Of a stretch of 64,000 bases of DNA, positions 53,279 to 61,457 are shown one piece after another. A program made the translations under genes and the position numbers. Origin of the DNA: Phytohabitans suffuscus (GTDB lineage: Bacteria; Actinomycetota; Actinomycetes; Mycobacteriales; Micromonosporaceae); contig NZ_AP022871.1 of NCBI RefSeq assembly GCF_011764565.1, forward strand, positions 9,734,320 to 9,798,319, in the 5' to 3' direction. The notes below the pieces were generated by a model that saw only the letters and a program-made list of their open reading frames with translations, had not been told where the DNA came from and made no database searches. Every line of letters begins with the position of its first letter. The stretch's first letter is position 1.

Positions 53279-54019
53279 ATGACGTCTGCACTCCGGACCG
53301 ACGCGTGGACGTACGACGACTTCACCAGCGGCGAGCTCGACCCCGCCCGCTGGAGCATCATGTCGATTTCGGGAGCCGACGGCCGGACCCACCGGTACCA
53401 GGACCGCAACGCGCTGGTACGCACCGGCGACGGGCGGCTGGAGCTGACCGTCAACCCGTTCACCCGGTTCCACGACACCGACCCGCGGCAGAACAACGCC
53501 AAGCAGATGTACCGGTCGGTGCGGCGCTTCGCCGTGCCGGAGGCGGGCCGGCTGACGTTCGAGGTCGACATGGCGGTGCGGACCTTCGGGCAGATCCCCT
53601 ACGACCTGCTCGACGCGTTCGGCACGGTCAACCTCTTCGACCTGCGGACCGGTGTCGTGCTCAACGCCGCCGCCACCAACGACACCCTCTACGCGGTCGT
53701 GGAGCGGCTGGTGCTGCCCGGCGTGACCGCCCAGGACGAGCACTACATCCACCGGGTGGTGATGGACGTGCCGACCGAGCCGGGGCGGCCGCACGGCTAC
53801 GCCGTCTCCTACCAGGCCGGGACCGACGAGGTGGAGTTCCGCGTCGACGGCCGGCTGGCGTACTGGACGCGGCTGCCGGTGCCGGTCACCGGCTTCACCG
53901 CCGGCATGGCGCTGTTCTCGGCGCGCGACCTGTCCCGCTACACGCGCGCGCAGCGCGAGAGGGGACAGGGCGCGACCGGCTGGTGGGGCCCGTGGCGGGT
54001 CGCCACGAGCGTCAGATGA
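53279..54019 (+). CDS. DUF6081-like protein (lectin/glucanase-like fold)
   Basis: 246 residues, no signal peptide. TYDDFTSGELDPARWSIMSI, YQDRNALVRTGDGRLELTV, FEVDMAVRTFGQIPYDLLDA and EVEFRVDGRLAYWTRLPVPV give the beta-sandwich pattern of concanavalin-like domains (DUF6081). This family is found near natural-product genes, but its function is not known. It is the only plus-strand gene between two minus-strand runs; its end overlaps the convergent SDR gene by 8 bases. Confidence 0.75.
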   Translation: MTSALRTDAWTYDDFTSGELDPARWSIMSISGADGRTHRYQDRNALVRTGDGRLELTVNPFTRFHDTDPRQNNAKQMYRSVRRFAVPEAGRLTFEVDMAVRTFGQIPYDLLDAFGTVNLFDLRTGVVLNAAATNDTLYAVVERLVLPGVTAQDEHYIHRVVMDVPTEPGRPHGYAVSYQAGTDEVEFRVDGRLAYWTRLPVPVTGFTAGMALFSARDLSRYTRAQRERGQGATGWWGPWRVATSVR

Positions 54020-54713
54020 GCACTTCCCCGCCGTCGATGTTGAGGTTGACCCCGTTTATCGCGGGGTTCTCCAGCAGGAACGTGATCGCCCCGGTGCAGT
54101 CCCGCATCGTCACCGGCCGCTTCGTGAGCGCCCGCGCCACCGCGGCCTCGCGGGCGGCCGGCTTGTCACTCCAAAATGGAGTGTCGGCGACGATGCTCGG
54201 GTGCAGGGCGTTGACCCGGATCGGAGAGAGCTCCACCGCCAGCGTCCGGACCATCGCGCCGATGCCGCCGTTGGCGGTCGTCACGGTCGTGGAGCCCGGA
54301 TAGGGCCGGTGGCTGGCGAGCCCGCCGACCAGCACGACCGCGCTTTCCTCGGTCATCCGCGGGGCGAGCGCGTGCAGCACGGTGGTGTATCCGGTGAGCT
54401 TGACGGTCAGCAGGCGCGTCGCGTCGGCCGGACGGTAGTCGCGAACCGTGTTGTGGTCGCGGTCGAGGGCCGAGAGCACCAGCCAGTCGACACGTTGTAC
54501 GTCGGCCAGGCCGGCCACGATCCGGTCCGGGTCGGACAGGTCCAGTGCGAGTCCACGGGTCCGCCCTCCGATCTCGTTGGCGATGGCCTTGGTCCGGTCC
54601 TCCGCGCGCCCGGTGACGACCACGTCGTCTCCCCGCTCCGCGCGCGAGGTGGCGAAGTGCCGGCCGATCCCTGACGTCCCGCCGATGACGACGACGTGGG
54701 TGCGATCGAACAT
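54012..54713 (-). CDS. short-chain dehydrogenase/reductase
   Basis: 233 residues. Cofactor motif VIGGTSGIGRHFA (about 9-21), VLSALDRDHN in place of the usual NAG, and a divergent active site. VLVGGLASHRPYPGSTTVTT has the Ser region, but the expected Tyr-x3-Lys reads TTVTTANGG, so Tyr and Lys are missing. This suggests altered or no dehydrogenase activity. Divergent from the gene at 54972 across operator S3, hence probably in the cluster regulon. Confidence 0.75.
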   Translation of the reverse strand: MFDRTHVVVIGGTSGIGRHFATSRAERGDDVVVTGRAEDRTKAIANEIGGRTRGLALDLSDPDRIVAGLADVQRVDWLVLSALDRDHNTVRDYRPADATRLLTVKLTGYTTVLHALAPRMTEESAVVLVGGLASHRPYPGSTTVTTANGGIGAMVRTLAVELSPIRVNALHPSIVADTPFWSDKPAAREAAVARALTKRPVTMRDCTGAITFLLENPAINGVNLNIDGGEVLI

Positions 54714-54846
54714 CTGACGTATCCCTCTCGCCTCGGTGTCACGGCCGGTCGACCGGTCAGCCGACCCTAGCCCGGCGGCCAGGCCGAAGCTCACCCCGCG
54801 TTCGCGGTATTTCGGCGCGGGTCCGGGCGGCGAGGCAACGTCGTCG

Positions 54847-54864
54847 ACTACTCGCGCGGGTAGT
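54847..54864. promoter_or_regulatory. cluster operator ACTACT-N6-RGTAGT, site S3
   Basis: ACTACTCGCGCGGGTAGT with outer GTC-N and N-GAC as in S2. It lies in the divergent promoter between the SDR gene (54713) and the small haloperoxidase-domain gene (54972). Confidence 0.7.
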
Positions 54865-54971
54865 GGACGACGACGAGATCCATCGCCAATCCTGTCTCCT
54901 GCGACGAATTCGCCGACCCTCCGTCCCAAATGGACGCGGACTCCGTGCCGCCACGAGGAAGAGGACAATCC

Positions 54972-55434
54972 ATGGAACCGTCAAGACGACCGTCGGACTC
55001 CGCCTTCTCGCCGCGCCGGAAACTTCATCAAGGAGCTGATCGGCCCGTTCCACCCGGAGCGCGACGTCTTCGCCAACATGGACGTGACCCTGCTGCACCG
55101 GTTCATCCACTACTCGATGACCTCCTGGTTCGACGCCACGGCGCCGTACCACCCGACCGCGGTCGGCGTGTACTCCCGGCTGGGCCGCCGCCCCTCCAGC
55201 GAGGCCGCCACCAACCGCAACAGGACGATCGCCGCGCTGCACGCCAACTACCAGGTGGTGAGGAGCGTGGAGCCGGGGCGGGAGCCGGCCTTCCGGGAGC
55301 TGCTCGTCTCGGTCGAGTACAGCGACCACACCCGGGCCAGGGACTACAAGCGCTCGGTCGACGAGATCCTGGAGGCGTCGGCCTACGACTGGGTACAGCG
55401 CCACATCAGGGGCGACGTCCGCCAGGCCGAGTGA
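54972..55434 (+). CDS. stand-alone homologue of the haloperoxidase-like N-terminal domain; reading frame uncertain at the start
   Basis: The clear frame reads GNFIKELIGPFHPERDVFAN, then FDATAPYHPTAVGVYSRLGR and NRNRTIAALHANYQVVRSVE. This matches the N-terminal domain of the protein at 32886-34371 (DALAPYHPTAKGIFSSIGRR), but the PAP2 domain is absent and the ORF ends at 55434 with a hairpin. The ATG at 54972 (GAGGAAGAGG upstream) is in another frame and would need one base removed or two added near 55007-55021. The in-frame ATG at 55078 is the safe minimum. Function unknown. Confidence 0.6.
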
Positions 55435-55438
55435 CCAC

Positions 55439-55471
55439 GATGGACGGTGCGGGGAGGTCGCACCGTCCATC
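55439..55471. terminator. hairpin between convergent genes
   Basis: GATGGACGGTGCG (55439-55451) and CGCACCGTCCATC (55459-55471) form a perfect 13-bp stem with a 7-base loop, right after the stop at 55434 and before the end of the isochorismatase gene. Confidence 0.75.
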
Positions 55472-55558
55472 ACCGGCGAAGCACGAAGACGGGCGGAACC
55501 ACGGTGGTCCCGGCCCGACAGTCCGAAGAGGACCCACCCCGGAAACACCCGAGTCTCT

Positions 55559-56197
55559 TCAGGCGGCGAGGTCGGCGAGCACCTCGGCCAGGGACAGGGG
55601 CACCGCGCAGCGGTCGGCGGCGTAGCGCAGGGCCATGAGGTGGTCGTCGAGCGACAGGTCGGCCAGCGCGTCCGCCACGAGGAAGGGCTGGATGTCGCGG
55701 CTGAAGGCGTCGCAGGCGGTGATGAGGCAGCCCATGTGCGCGTAGACGCCGCAGACGACGAGCTGGTCGCGTCCCGCGCGGCGCAGCCGTTCCTCCAGGT
55801 CGCTGCGGAAGAACGCGCTGTACCGCCACTTGGTCAGCACCGTGTCGCCCGGCTCGGGGGCGACGTCGGCGGCGATGCCGCGGTCGGCCTCCGCGCCGCT
55901 CATGCCGGGACCCCAGAAGTCGTGCAGCAGCCCGCGGTCGGGGCCGCTCATCCCGCCCGGCTGAGCGGTGTACAGCACCGGCACCCCGGCCGCGCGCGCC
56001 GCCGCGAGCAGCTTCATGACGTTGGCGACGAGGTCGGTCACCGGCGACTGCCCGGCGGGGAAGGGGCGCAGGAAGTACCGCTGCATGTCGTGCACGAGCA
56101 CGGCGGCCCGGTCCGGGTGCGGGCGCCACGACACCGCCGGGCGCGGCAGGTCGCCGCCGCCGGGCATGCGGTACGGCGCGATCGGGGTCATGGCCAT
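55559..56197 (-). CDS. isochorismatase-family hydrolase (PhzD-like)
   Basis: 212 residues. Removes pyruvate from 2-amino-2-deoxyisochorismate to give 2,3-dihydro-3-hydroxyanthranilate (known for PhzD). Motifs: AAVLVHDMQRYFLRPFP (catalytic Asp), TVLTKWRYSAFFRSDLEERL (catalytic Lys) and VVCGVYAHMGCLITACDAFS. The GVYAH-x-GC string is typical of PhzD rather than EntB; there is no fused aryl carrier domain. ATG 56197 with GGAGGCG. Last gene of the minus-strand operon that starts with aspartokinase. Confidence 0.9.
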   Translation of the reverse strand: MAMTPIAPYRMPGGGDLPRPAVSWRPHPDRAAVLVHDMQRYFLRPFPAGQSPVTDLVANVMKLLAAARAAGVPVLYTAQPGGMSGPDRGLLHDFWGPGMSGAEADRGIAADVAPEPGDTVLTKWRYSAFFRSDLEERLRRAGRDQLVVCGVYAHMGCLITACDAFSRDIQPFLVADALADLSLDDHLMALRYAADRCAVPLSLAEVLADLAA

Positions 56198-56233
56198 GGG
56201 GTTCGCCTCCTGTCCCGTCCACCGGGGCGGACG

Positions 56234-57019
56234 TCATACGTGCAGGGCCGCGCCGCCGTCCACGTACAGGTCGTGCATCGTGACGTGACCGGCCTGGTCG
56301 GATACGAGGTAGGCGACCGCCTCGGCCACGTCCCGCGGCTGGGCCACCTTGCGCAGCGGGATGCCGACGCGGTACGCGGCCGGCGTGCCGTCGATCACCG
56401 GCCGCAGGTCGGCGCCGTCGCCGAGCATCGCGCGCAGCATGGGCGTCTCGGTCGAGCCGGGCGAGACGATGTTGCACCGTATGCCGTAGTCCGACAGCTC
56501 CAGCCCCAGGCAGCGGGTGAACTGGGCGGAGGCGGCCTTGGAGGCGGCGTACGCGGCCATCTCGGTGCGGGGCACGCCGGCGGCGTTCGACGCGACCGTC
56601 ACGATCGAGCCGTGGCGGTGCTGGATCATCCGCCGGGCGACCGCGCGGGACATGTGGAAGACCCCGCTCGCGTTGACCGAGAACGTGTCGCTCCACTGCC
56701 GGTCCGACAGCTCCACGACCCGGCCGGTGTGCAGCACGCCGGCCGCGTTGACGAGGATGCCGATCGGTCCCAGCTCCTGCTCGACGCGCTGGACGAGCGC
56801 GTCGACGGCCTCGCTGTCGCAGACGTCGACGACGTAGCCGCGGGCCGACTCGCCCTCGGCCTCGAGCTTGGTCACGACGGTGGCGAGCGCCTCGGGGTTG
56901 CGGTCGACGGCCGCGACCCGCGCGCCCGCTCCGGCCAGGACGCCCGCCACGGCGGCGCCGATGCCCTGCGCCGCGCCGGTGACCAGTGCGACGGTCGACT
57001 CGATTCCGGTCAGTTCCAT
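56234..57019 (-). CDS. 2,3-dihydro-(di)hydroxybenzoate/-3-hydroxyanthranilate dehydrogenase (DhbA/EntA-like SDR)
   Basis: 261 residues. Classical SDR: TGAAQGIGAAVAGVL (cofactor), NAAG, SNAAGVPRTEMAAYAASKAA (Ser, Tyr-x3-Lys) and IRCNIVSPGSTETPMLRAML, typical of DhbA/EntA. Next to a PhzD-like isochorismatase its likely job is to oxidise 2,3-dihydro-3-hydroxyanthranilate to 3-hydroxyanthranilate, as in benzoxazole clusters. ATG overlaps the stop of the upstream monooxygenase gene. Confidence 0.9.
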   Translation of the reverse strand: MELTGIESTVALVTGAAQGIGAAVAGVLAGAGARVAAVDRNPEALATVVTKLEAEGESARGYVVDVCDSEAVDALVQRVEQELGPIGILVNAAGVLHTGRVVELSDRQWSDTFSVNASGVFHMSRAVARRMIQHRHGSIVTVASNAAGVPRTEMAAYAASKAASAQFTRCLGLELSDYGIRCNIVSPGSTETPMLRAMLGDGADLRPVIDGTPAAYRVGIPLRKVAQPRDVAEAVAYLVSDQAGHVTMHDLYVDGGAALHV

Positions 57020-58209
57020 CACGCACTCCTGCTGGTCGTGGTGGCTCGCTCCGCGTCGTACCCGAAGAGCCACTCGTGCTGGTCCAGCCCGGAGGTGGTC
57101 CGGGCGGAGACGTCGCGGCGGCGCTGCGCGTCGCCGTCGGCGAGGTGGAAGGTCTCCGCGTTGGAACGGGACTGGCGCTGGATCCGCGTGGTGCGGGGAA
57201 GGCGGATCTGCTCGTAGCGGTGCAGGGCCGCGTCCAGGCCGCCCGGTCCGGCCTCGGCCAGGCAGAGCGCGAGCACGACGGCGTCCTCGATCGCCTGGTT
57301 GGCGCCCTGCGCCTGGAACGGCAGCATCGGATGCGCGGCGTCGCCGATGACGGCCACCCGTCCGGAGCTGAGCCGGTCGGCGCTGTCCCGGTCGTGCAGC
57401 GCCCACCGGCTGACCCGCCGCGCCGCGCCGATCAGCCGCACGACGTCCGGGTGCCATCCCTCGTACGCGGCGGCCAGCTCGGCGACCTCGCCCCGGGCCA
57501 CCCACGACTCCTCCCGCCAGTCCGACGCGGACACGGTCGCGCCGAAGCTCACCTGGCGGCCGGCCGAGACCGGGTAGCACACGACGTGCCGGTCCGGCCC
57601 GAGCCACAGCCGCACCCGGGGCTCGTCGAGCAGGAAGGGCACCTGTTCGGCCGGTACGAGTCCCCGGTAGATGGTCTGCCCGGAGAACCGCGGCTCGTCG
57701 GTCACGATCTGCTCGCGCGCCACCGAGTGGATGCCGTCGGCGCCCACGACCAGGTCCGCCGCCACGGTCGTACCGTCGGCCAGGTGCAGCCGCGCCTCGT
57801 CGGCGCCCTGCGACACGGCGACGAGGCGGGCGCCGAGGTGCACCCGGTCGGGTGGCACGAGCGAGAGCAGGCCGCTGTGCAGGTCGGCGCGGTGCAGCGT
57901 GTAGTAGGGCGCCCCGAAACGGCGGTCGCACAGGCCGCCCAGCGGGACGCGCTGCAGCAGCCCGCCGTCGTCCCAGCGGCGCATCTCGATCGCCTGCGGC
58001 GCGACCGCGCTGGCGCTCAGCCGCTCGCGCAGGCTCAGCCGGTGCAGCAGCCGGGACGCGTTGGGCGCCACCTGCACTCCCGCGCCGACCTCGGTCAGTC
58101 GCTCGGCCTGTTCGTAGACGTGGCAGTCGATCCGGGCCCGTCGAAGGGCGGCGGCGAAGGCGAGGCCGGCGATCCCGGCCCCGACCACGGCCACCCGCAG
58201 CTGCGGCAT
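57019..58209 (-). CDS. FAD-dependent monooxygenase (salicylate/3-hydroxybenzoate hydroxylase-like)
   Basis: 396 residues. LRVAVVGAGIAGLAFAAALR (FAD), VGAGVQVAPNASRLL, ADLVVGADGIHSVAREQI (DG motif) and RVAVIGDAAHPMLPFQAQGA (GD motif). Closest in pattern to class A enzymes such as salicylate 1-monooxygenase, some of which hydroxylate with loss of CO2. On 3-amino-4-hydroxybenzoate this would give an aminohydroquinone, a ring type found in dibenzodiazepinones (inference). Coupled to the SDR by ATGA overlap. Confidence 0.88.
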   Translation of the reverse strand: MPQLRVAVVGAGIAGLAFAAALRRARIDCHVYEQAERLTEVGAGVQVAPNASRLLHRLSLRERLSASAVAPQAIEMRRWDDGGLLQRVPLGGLCDRRFGAPYYTLHRADLHSGLLSLVPPDRVHLGARLVAVSQGADEARLHLADGTTVAADLVVGADGIHSVAREQIVTDEPRFSGQTIYRGLVPAEQVPFLLDEPRVRLWLGPDRHVVCYPVSAGRQVSFGATVSASDWREESWVARGEVAELAAAYEGWHPDVVRLIGAARRVSRWALHDRDSADRLSSGRVAVIGDAAHPMLPFQAQGANQAIEDAVVLALCLAEAGPGGLDAALHRYEQIRLPRTTRIQRQSRSNAETFHLADGDAQRRRDVSARTTSGLDQHEWLFGYDAERATTTSRSA

Positions 58210-58240
58210 GTCGTCCCCGTCGGTAGTAGCGGTGGGGTCG

Positions 58241-59557
58241 TCAGTAGTAGAGGAGGGCCTTGCCCCAGTCCTCGTCGGGCCCGAAGAGGCTGCGCGGCTT
58301 GACCACGTCCGGCATGCTGGTCAGCGCCTCGCGCGGCACCAGCGTCCCCGGAGCCAGGCCGGCGACCTCGCACTCCGCGCCGAAGGCGGCCCGCACCGAG
58401 GCGGCCAGCTCGGCGACGGCGGCCGCCCGGTGCTCGGGCGGCACCTCGATCTCGACGCGCAGGGCGGCCGGCTCGGCCTTCGCCCGCCAGAAGACGACGC
58501 CGTACGGCTCCGGGAGGGAGAAGACCAGCTCCTCCAGCCGGTGCTGGGTGACCGTGGCGGAGCCGACCGGGTAGCCGAACGCGGACCGGCCGAGCACCCG
58601 CACCGTGGGCAGGTTCCACCCGCAGGCGCAGTCGTCGTAGGAGACCGAGACGTTGTCCTCGAGGTTGTAGCGCAGCAGCGGCATCGCCTCGCGGAACAGC
58701 GGCGTGACCACGAGCTGGCCGTCGCCCTCCGCGCTGACCGCGCCGGTGGCCGGGTCGTACACCTCGAACAGCGCGCGGTCGGACCACAGGTGCATGCGGC
58801 CGTCCGGGCACTCCCCGGCGAGGCTGCCGGTCTCCGTGGAGCCGTACTCCTCGATCACCGGCACGCCCCACAGCTGGCTGATCCGGGCCCGGCGGGCGTC
58901 GGTGAGCGGCTCGCCGCCCACGAACAGCGCGCGCAGCGCGGGGAAGTCCACGTCGGGCCGGTGCCCCGCCTCGGCGGCCGCGGCGGCCCAGATGAGGCAC
59001 TCGGTCGGCACCGACCAGGTCAGCGTCACGCCCAGGTCGTGCATGACGCGGACCACGCGGGCGTACGGCATGGCCAGCGACCGGTTGTCGCCGGGCACCA
59101 CGGTGGCGCCGCTCCACCGGCCGGCGGCGTGCGCGAGGTGCCCGGTCAGCAGCAGCGCGTACGGCGTGCGCACCAGGAAGACGTCCTCGGCCGACATCCC
59201 GATCCACTTGCGGGCGAAGCGCTCGGCGAGGTCGGTCCAGTCCTCCGCCGTGTAGTAGGAGGGCGTGGGCTGCCCGGCGGTCCCGCTCGACTCGTGGTAG
59301 GTGGCCAGCCGCTCCTTCGGCACGGCGAGCATGCCGAAGGGGTAGTTGTCGCGCAGGTCCTGCTTGCTGGTCAGCGGCAGGCCGGCGAGGTCGGCCGCGG
59401 TCGTGGGCAGGGCCGCGGACCTGAGCAGCCGGCGGTAGAAGGGCGAGCGGGTCGCCCAGGTGACGGTCTGCGGCAGCTGCTTCTCCTGCAGGCGCTGCAG
59501 GTCCTCCGGCCCGTGCCACTGGCCGAGCTGGGGAAGGCTCGACGTCGCCTCGTTCAC
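58241..59557 (-). CDS. PaaK-like aryl-CoA/ACP ligase
   Basis: 438 residues, phenylacetate-CoA-ligase type ANL enzyme. Motifs: TYHESSGTAGQPTPSYYTAE (phosphate loop), VGGEPLTDARRARI, VIEEYGSTETGSLAGECPDG and the Cys-rich DDCACGWNLPTVRVLGRS. Activates an aromatic acid, likely 3-hydroxyanthranilate or 3-amino-4-hydroxybenzoate, for transfer to the ACP or KSIII-like enzyme. The GTG start overlaps the amidohydrolase stop (GTGA). Confidence 0.9.
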   Translation of the reverse strand: MNEATSSLPQLGQWHGPEDLQRLQEKQLPQTVTWATRSPFYRRLLRSAALPTTAADLAGLPLTSKQDLRDNYPFGMLAVPKERLATYHESSGTAGQPTPSYYTAEDWTDLAERFARKWIGMSAEDVFLVRTPYALLLTGHLAHAAGRWSGATVVPGDNRSLAMPYARVVRVMHDLGVTLTWSVPTECLIWAAAAAEAGHRPDVDFPALRALFVGGEPLTDARRARISQLWGVPVIEEYGSTETGSLAGECPDGRMHLWSDRALFEVYDPATGAVSAEGDGQLVVTPLFREAMPLLRYNLEDNVSVSYDDCACGWNLPTVRVLGRSAFGYPVGSATVTQHRLEELVFSLPEPYGVVFWRAKAEPAALRVEIEVPPEHRAAAVAELAASVRAAFGAECEVAGLAPGTLVPREALTSMPDVVKPRSLFGPDEDWGKALLYY

Positions 59558-60309
59558 GGCTTCTCCTCTCCTAGCAGTCGATGCGCGTTGTCCCAGGCGA
59601 TCCGCCGCCACTGCTCGGCCGTCATCCGCAGGGTCTCGAACTTGGCCAGCTCCACGGCCGGGTGCTGGAGCGGGTACTCGGAGCCGAACACCACCCGGTC
59701 GGCGCCGAGACGGCTCAGCGCCGCGTCGGCCACGCAGGTGTAGCCGCCGGAGGTCTCCAGCAGGATGTTGGGCTCGTCGCGGATCAGGGTGAGGGCGTAG
59801 AGGTCGATGTTGCCGATGCCGCTGTGCCCGAGCACGAAGCTCACCCCCGGGTACCGGCGGGCCAGGCCGACCAGGTCGGCCACGCGCGCGCCCGGCCGGT
59901 CCAGGCAGACCGCGTACACCGGGTGGCCGAAGTCCGCCGCCACGGCGACCAGGTCGGCGACCCGCGGGTCGTCGAGGCCGGCGCCGTGCACGGCCGGCGA
60001 GACCTCCAGGCCGCGGAACTCGGCGGCCCTTTCCCGGTACGCCCCGGGCGGGCGGTGCGGGTTGGCGAAGAAGAACGGCACGAGGCGGCCGTCGGTGTCC
60101 TTGCAGGCGTCCAGCACCGCGTCGTTGTCGGCGTCGGTCTCGACGTGCCCGCCCTCGACGAGCTGGCGGGACAGCCGGTCCAGGTCGATGGTGCCGCCCG
60201 CGCACACCACCGCCCGGTCCATCCCGCATTCGTCCAGTGTGGACAGAAGCCGGTCCCGTGCGCCCGGCCGGGGAGCCAGGCGCACGTGGAAGTCCAGCAC
60301 GTTCCCCAT
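59554..60309 (-). CDS. amidohydrolase-family enzyme (possible heterocyclase)
   Basis: 251 residues, TIM-barrel amidohydrolase 2 type: GNVLDFHVRL at the N-terminus, SFVLGHSGIGNIDLYALTLI and VVFGSEYPLQHP. The usual first H-x-H metal motif reads H-V-R, and the G-S-D-x-P motif reads GSEYP, so metal binding may differ. In A33853 and nataxazole biosynthesis an amidohydrolase (BomN, NatAM) forms the benzoxazole ring; context suggests the same here. ATG 60309. Confidence 0.82.
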   Translation of the reverse strand: MGNVLDFHVRLAPRPGARDRLLSTLDECGMDRAVVCAGGTIDLDRLSRQLVEGGHVETDADNDAVLDACKDTDGRLVPFFFANPHRPPGAYRERAAEFRGLEVSPAVHGAGLDDPRVADLVAVAADFGHPVYAVCLDRPGARVADLVGLARRYPGVSFVLGHSGIGNIDLYALTLIRDEPNILLETSGGYTCVADAALSRLGADRVVFGSEYPLQHPAVELAKFETLRMTAEQWRRIAWDNAHRLLGEEKP

Positions 60310-60323
60310 CGCGCGCCCGCCGC

Positions 60324-61427
60324 TCACTTCTCGATGCAGAACTCGGCGATCGGGTAGCCGACGTGCCGCTGCTCGACCGGCAGGTAGCCGAGCACCTTCG
60401 TGCCCGCGGTCAGCTCCGTGACGTTCAGCACCGTGCCGCCCGGCCCGAGGACCCGTACGTGCCAGTCGTCCTGGACGATGAGGTTGACCTTCACGCCCGA
60501 GGGCGAGACCGCGTCGATCGCCAGCAGCGGACGGGTCTCGATCTTGACCCGGCCCACGGTGACGACCCGGGACTTCCCCTTGGAGTCGACGGCGAGCACC
60601 CGGCCGCCGGAGACCAGCTCGCTGAGGTAGTTGGTGCGCCCGTTGGCCGACAGCGTGTACGAGTGCAGCGCGCCGGCGTTGACCCGGAACGGCCGGGTCG
60701 GCATGTACGGCAGCGGGTGGGTCTCGCTGCAGCACAGGATCATGCCGGTGGAGTGCGAGCCGACCAGGATGCCCTCGTCGAGCCCGAAGTTCGTGCAGGT
60801 GTCGACGCAGGCCCGCTCGCCCATCCCGACCCGCCGGATGCCGGTGACCTCCAGCTCCACGAGCGACAGGTCCGAGGCCGTGCTGACCGCGGCGGCCTTG
60901 AGCTCGGTGGCCTGGCCGACCGCGCCGGGGGCGAGCATCACGCCGTCCGAGCCGTGTTCGAGGACGCCGAAGACGATCTGCGCCTCCTCGACGTCGGCCA
61001 CCTGCGTGACGACGCTGCCGTTCGCGTCGGCCGCGGCGGCCAGCACGATCTCCAGCGGGATCTTGGTGGGGTCCCGGAAGTAGAGCAGGCTCCACCTGTC
61101 GAGGCGGGCGGCGCGGCAGGCGTCGTCGAGGCTGTCCGCGTCGACGATCTCCACGTACCGGCCGAACTCCACGTCGGGGTACTTCTGCGCCAGCACCGCC
61201 GGCTCCCCGTGCCGGGCCGGCTCGACGATGACCAGGTCGGCGGCCTCCAGCTGCTCCGGCAGCGGCAGGCCCTGCGGGAACAGCACCTTCTTGACCGTCG
61301 GGGGCAGCGGCTCCAGGTCGGCCGGGTCGGCCGCCACGATGGCGTCCACCCTCTGGTGGAGGGCCTCCTCGACGATGGCCTCCTTGGCGCCGTTGACGTT
61401 GCGGATGTCCAGCCAGCACAGCTTCAC
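60324..61427 (-). CDS. 3-amino-4-hydroxybenzoate synthase (GriH-like, DHQ synthase II family)
   Basis: 367 residues. Closely follows archaeal-type 3-dehydroquinate synthase and GriH/NspH: LCWLDIRNVNGAKEAIVEEA, EIVDADSLDDACRAARLDRW, GMGERACVDTCTNFGLDEGI, VGSHSTGMILCCSETHPLPY and GYLPVEQRHVGYPIAEFCIE. GriH converts the seven-carbon product of GriI to 3-amino-4-hydroxybenzoic acid without the shikimate pathway. It is adjacent to a GriI homologue and aspartokinase, which makes this assignment strong. Confidence 0.92.
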   Translation of the reverse strand: MKLCWLDIRNVNGAKEAIVEEALHQRVDAIVAADPADLEPLPPTVKKVLFPQGLPLPEQLEAADLVIVEPARHGEPAVLAQKYPDVEFGRYVEIVDADSLDDACRAARLDRWSLLYFRDPTKIPLEIVLAAAADANGSVVTQVADVEEAQIVFGVLEHGSDGVMLAPGAVGQATELKAAAVSTASDLSLVELEVTGIRRVGMGERACVDTCTNFGLDEGILVGSHSTGMILCCSETHPLPYMPTRPFRVNAGALHSYTLSANGRTNYLSELVSGGRVLAVDSKGKSRVVTVGRVKIETRPLLAIDAVSPSGVKVNLIVQDDWHVRVLGPGGTVLNVTELTAGTKVLGYLPVEQRHVGYPIAEFCIEK

Positions 61428-61457
61428 AGGTGTCTCCTCAGGCGAAGTTCGGGAGTC

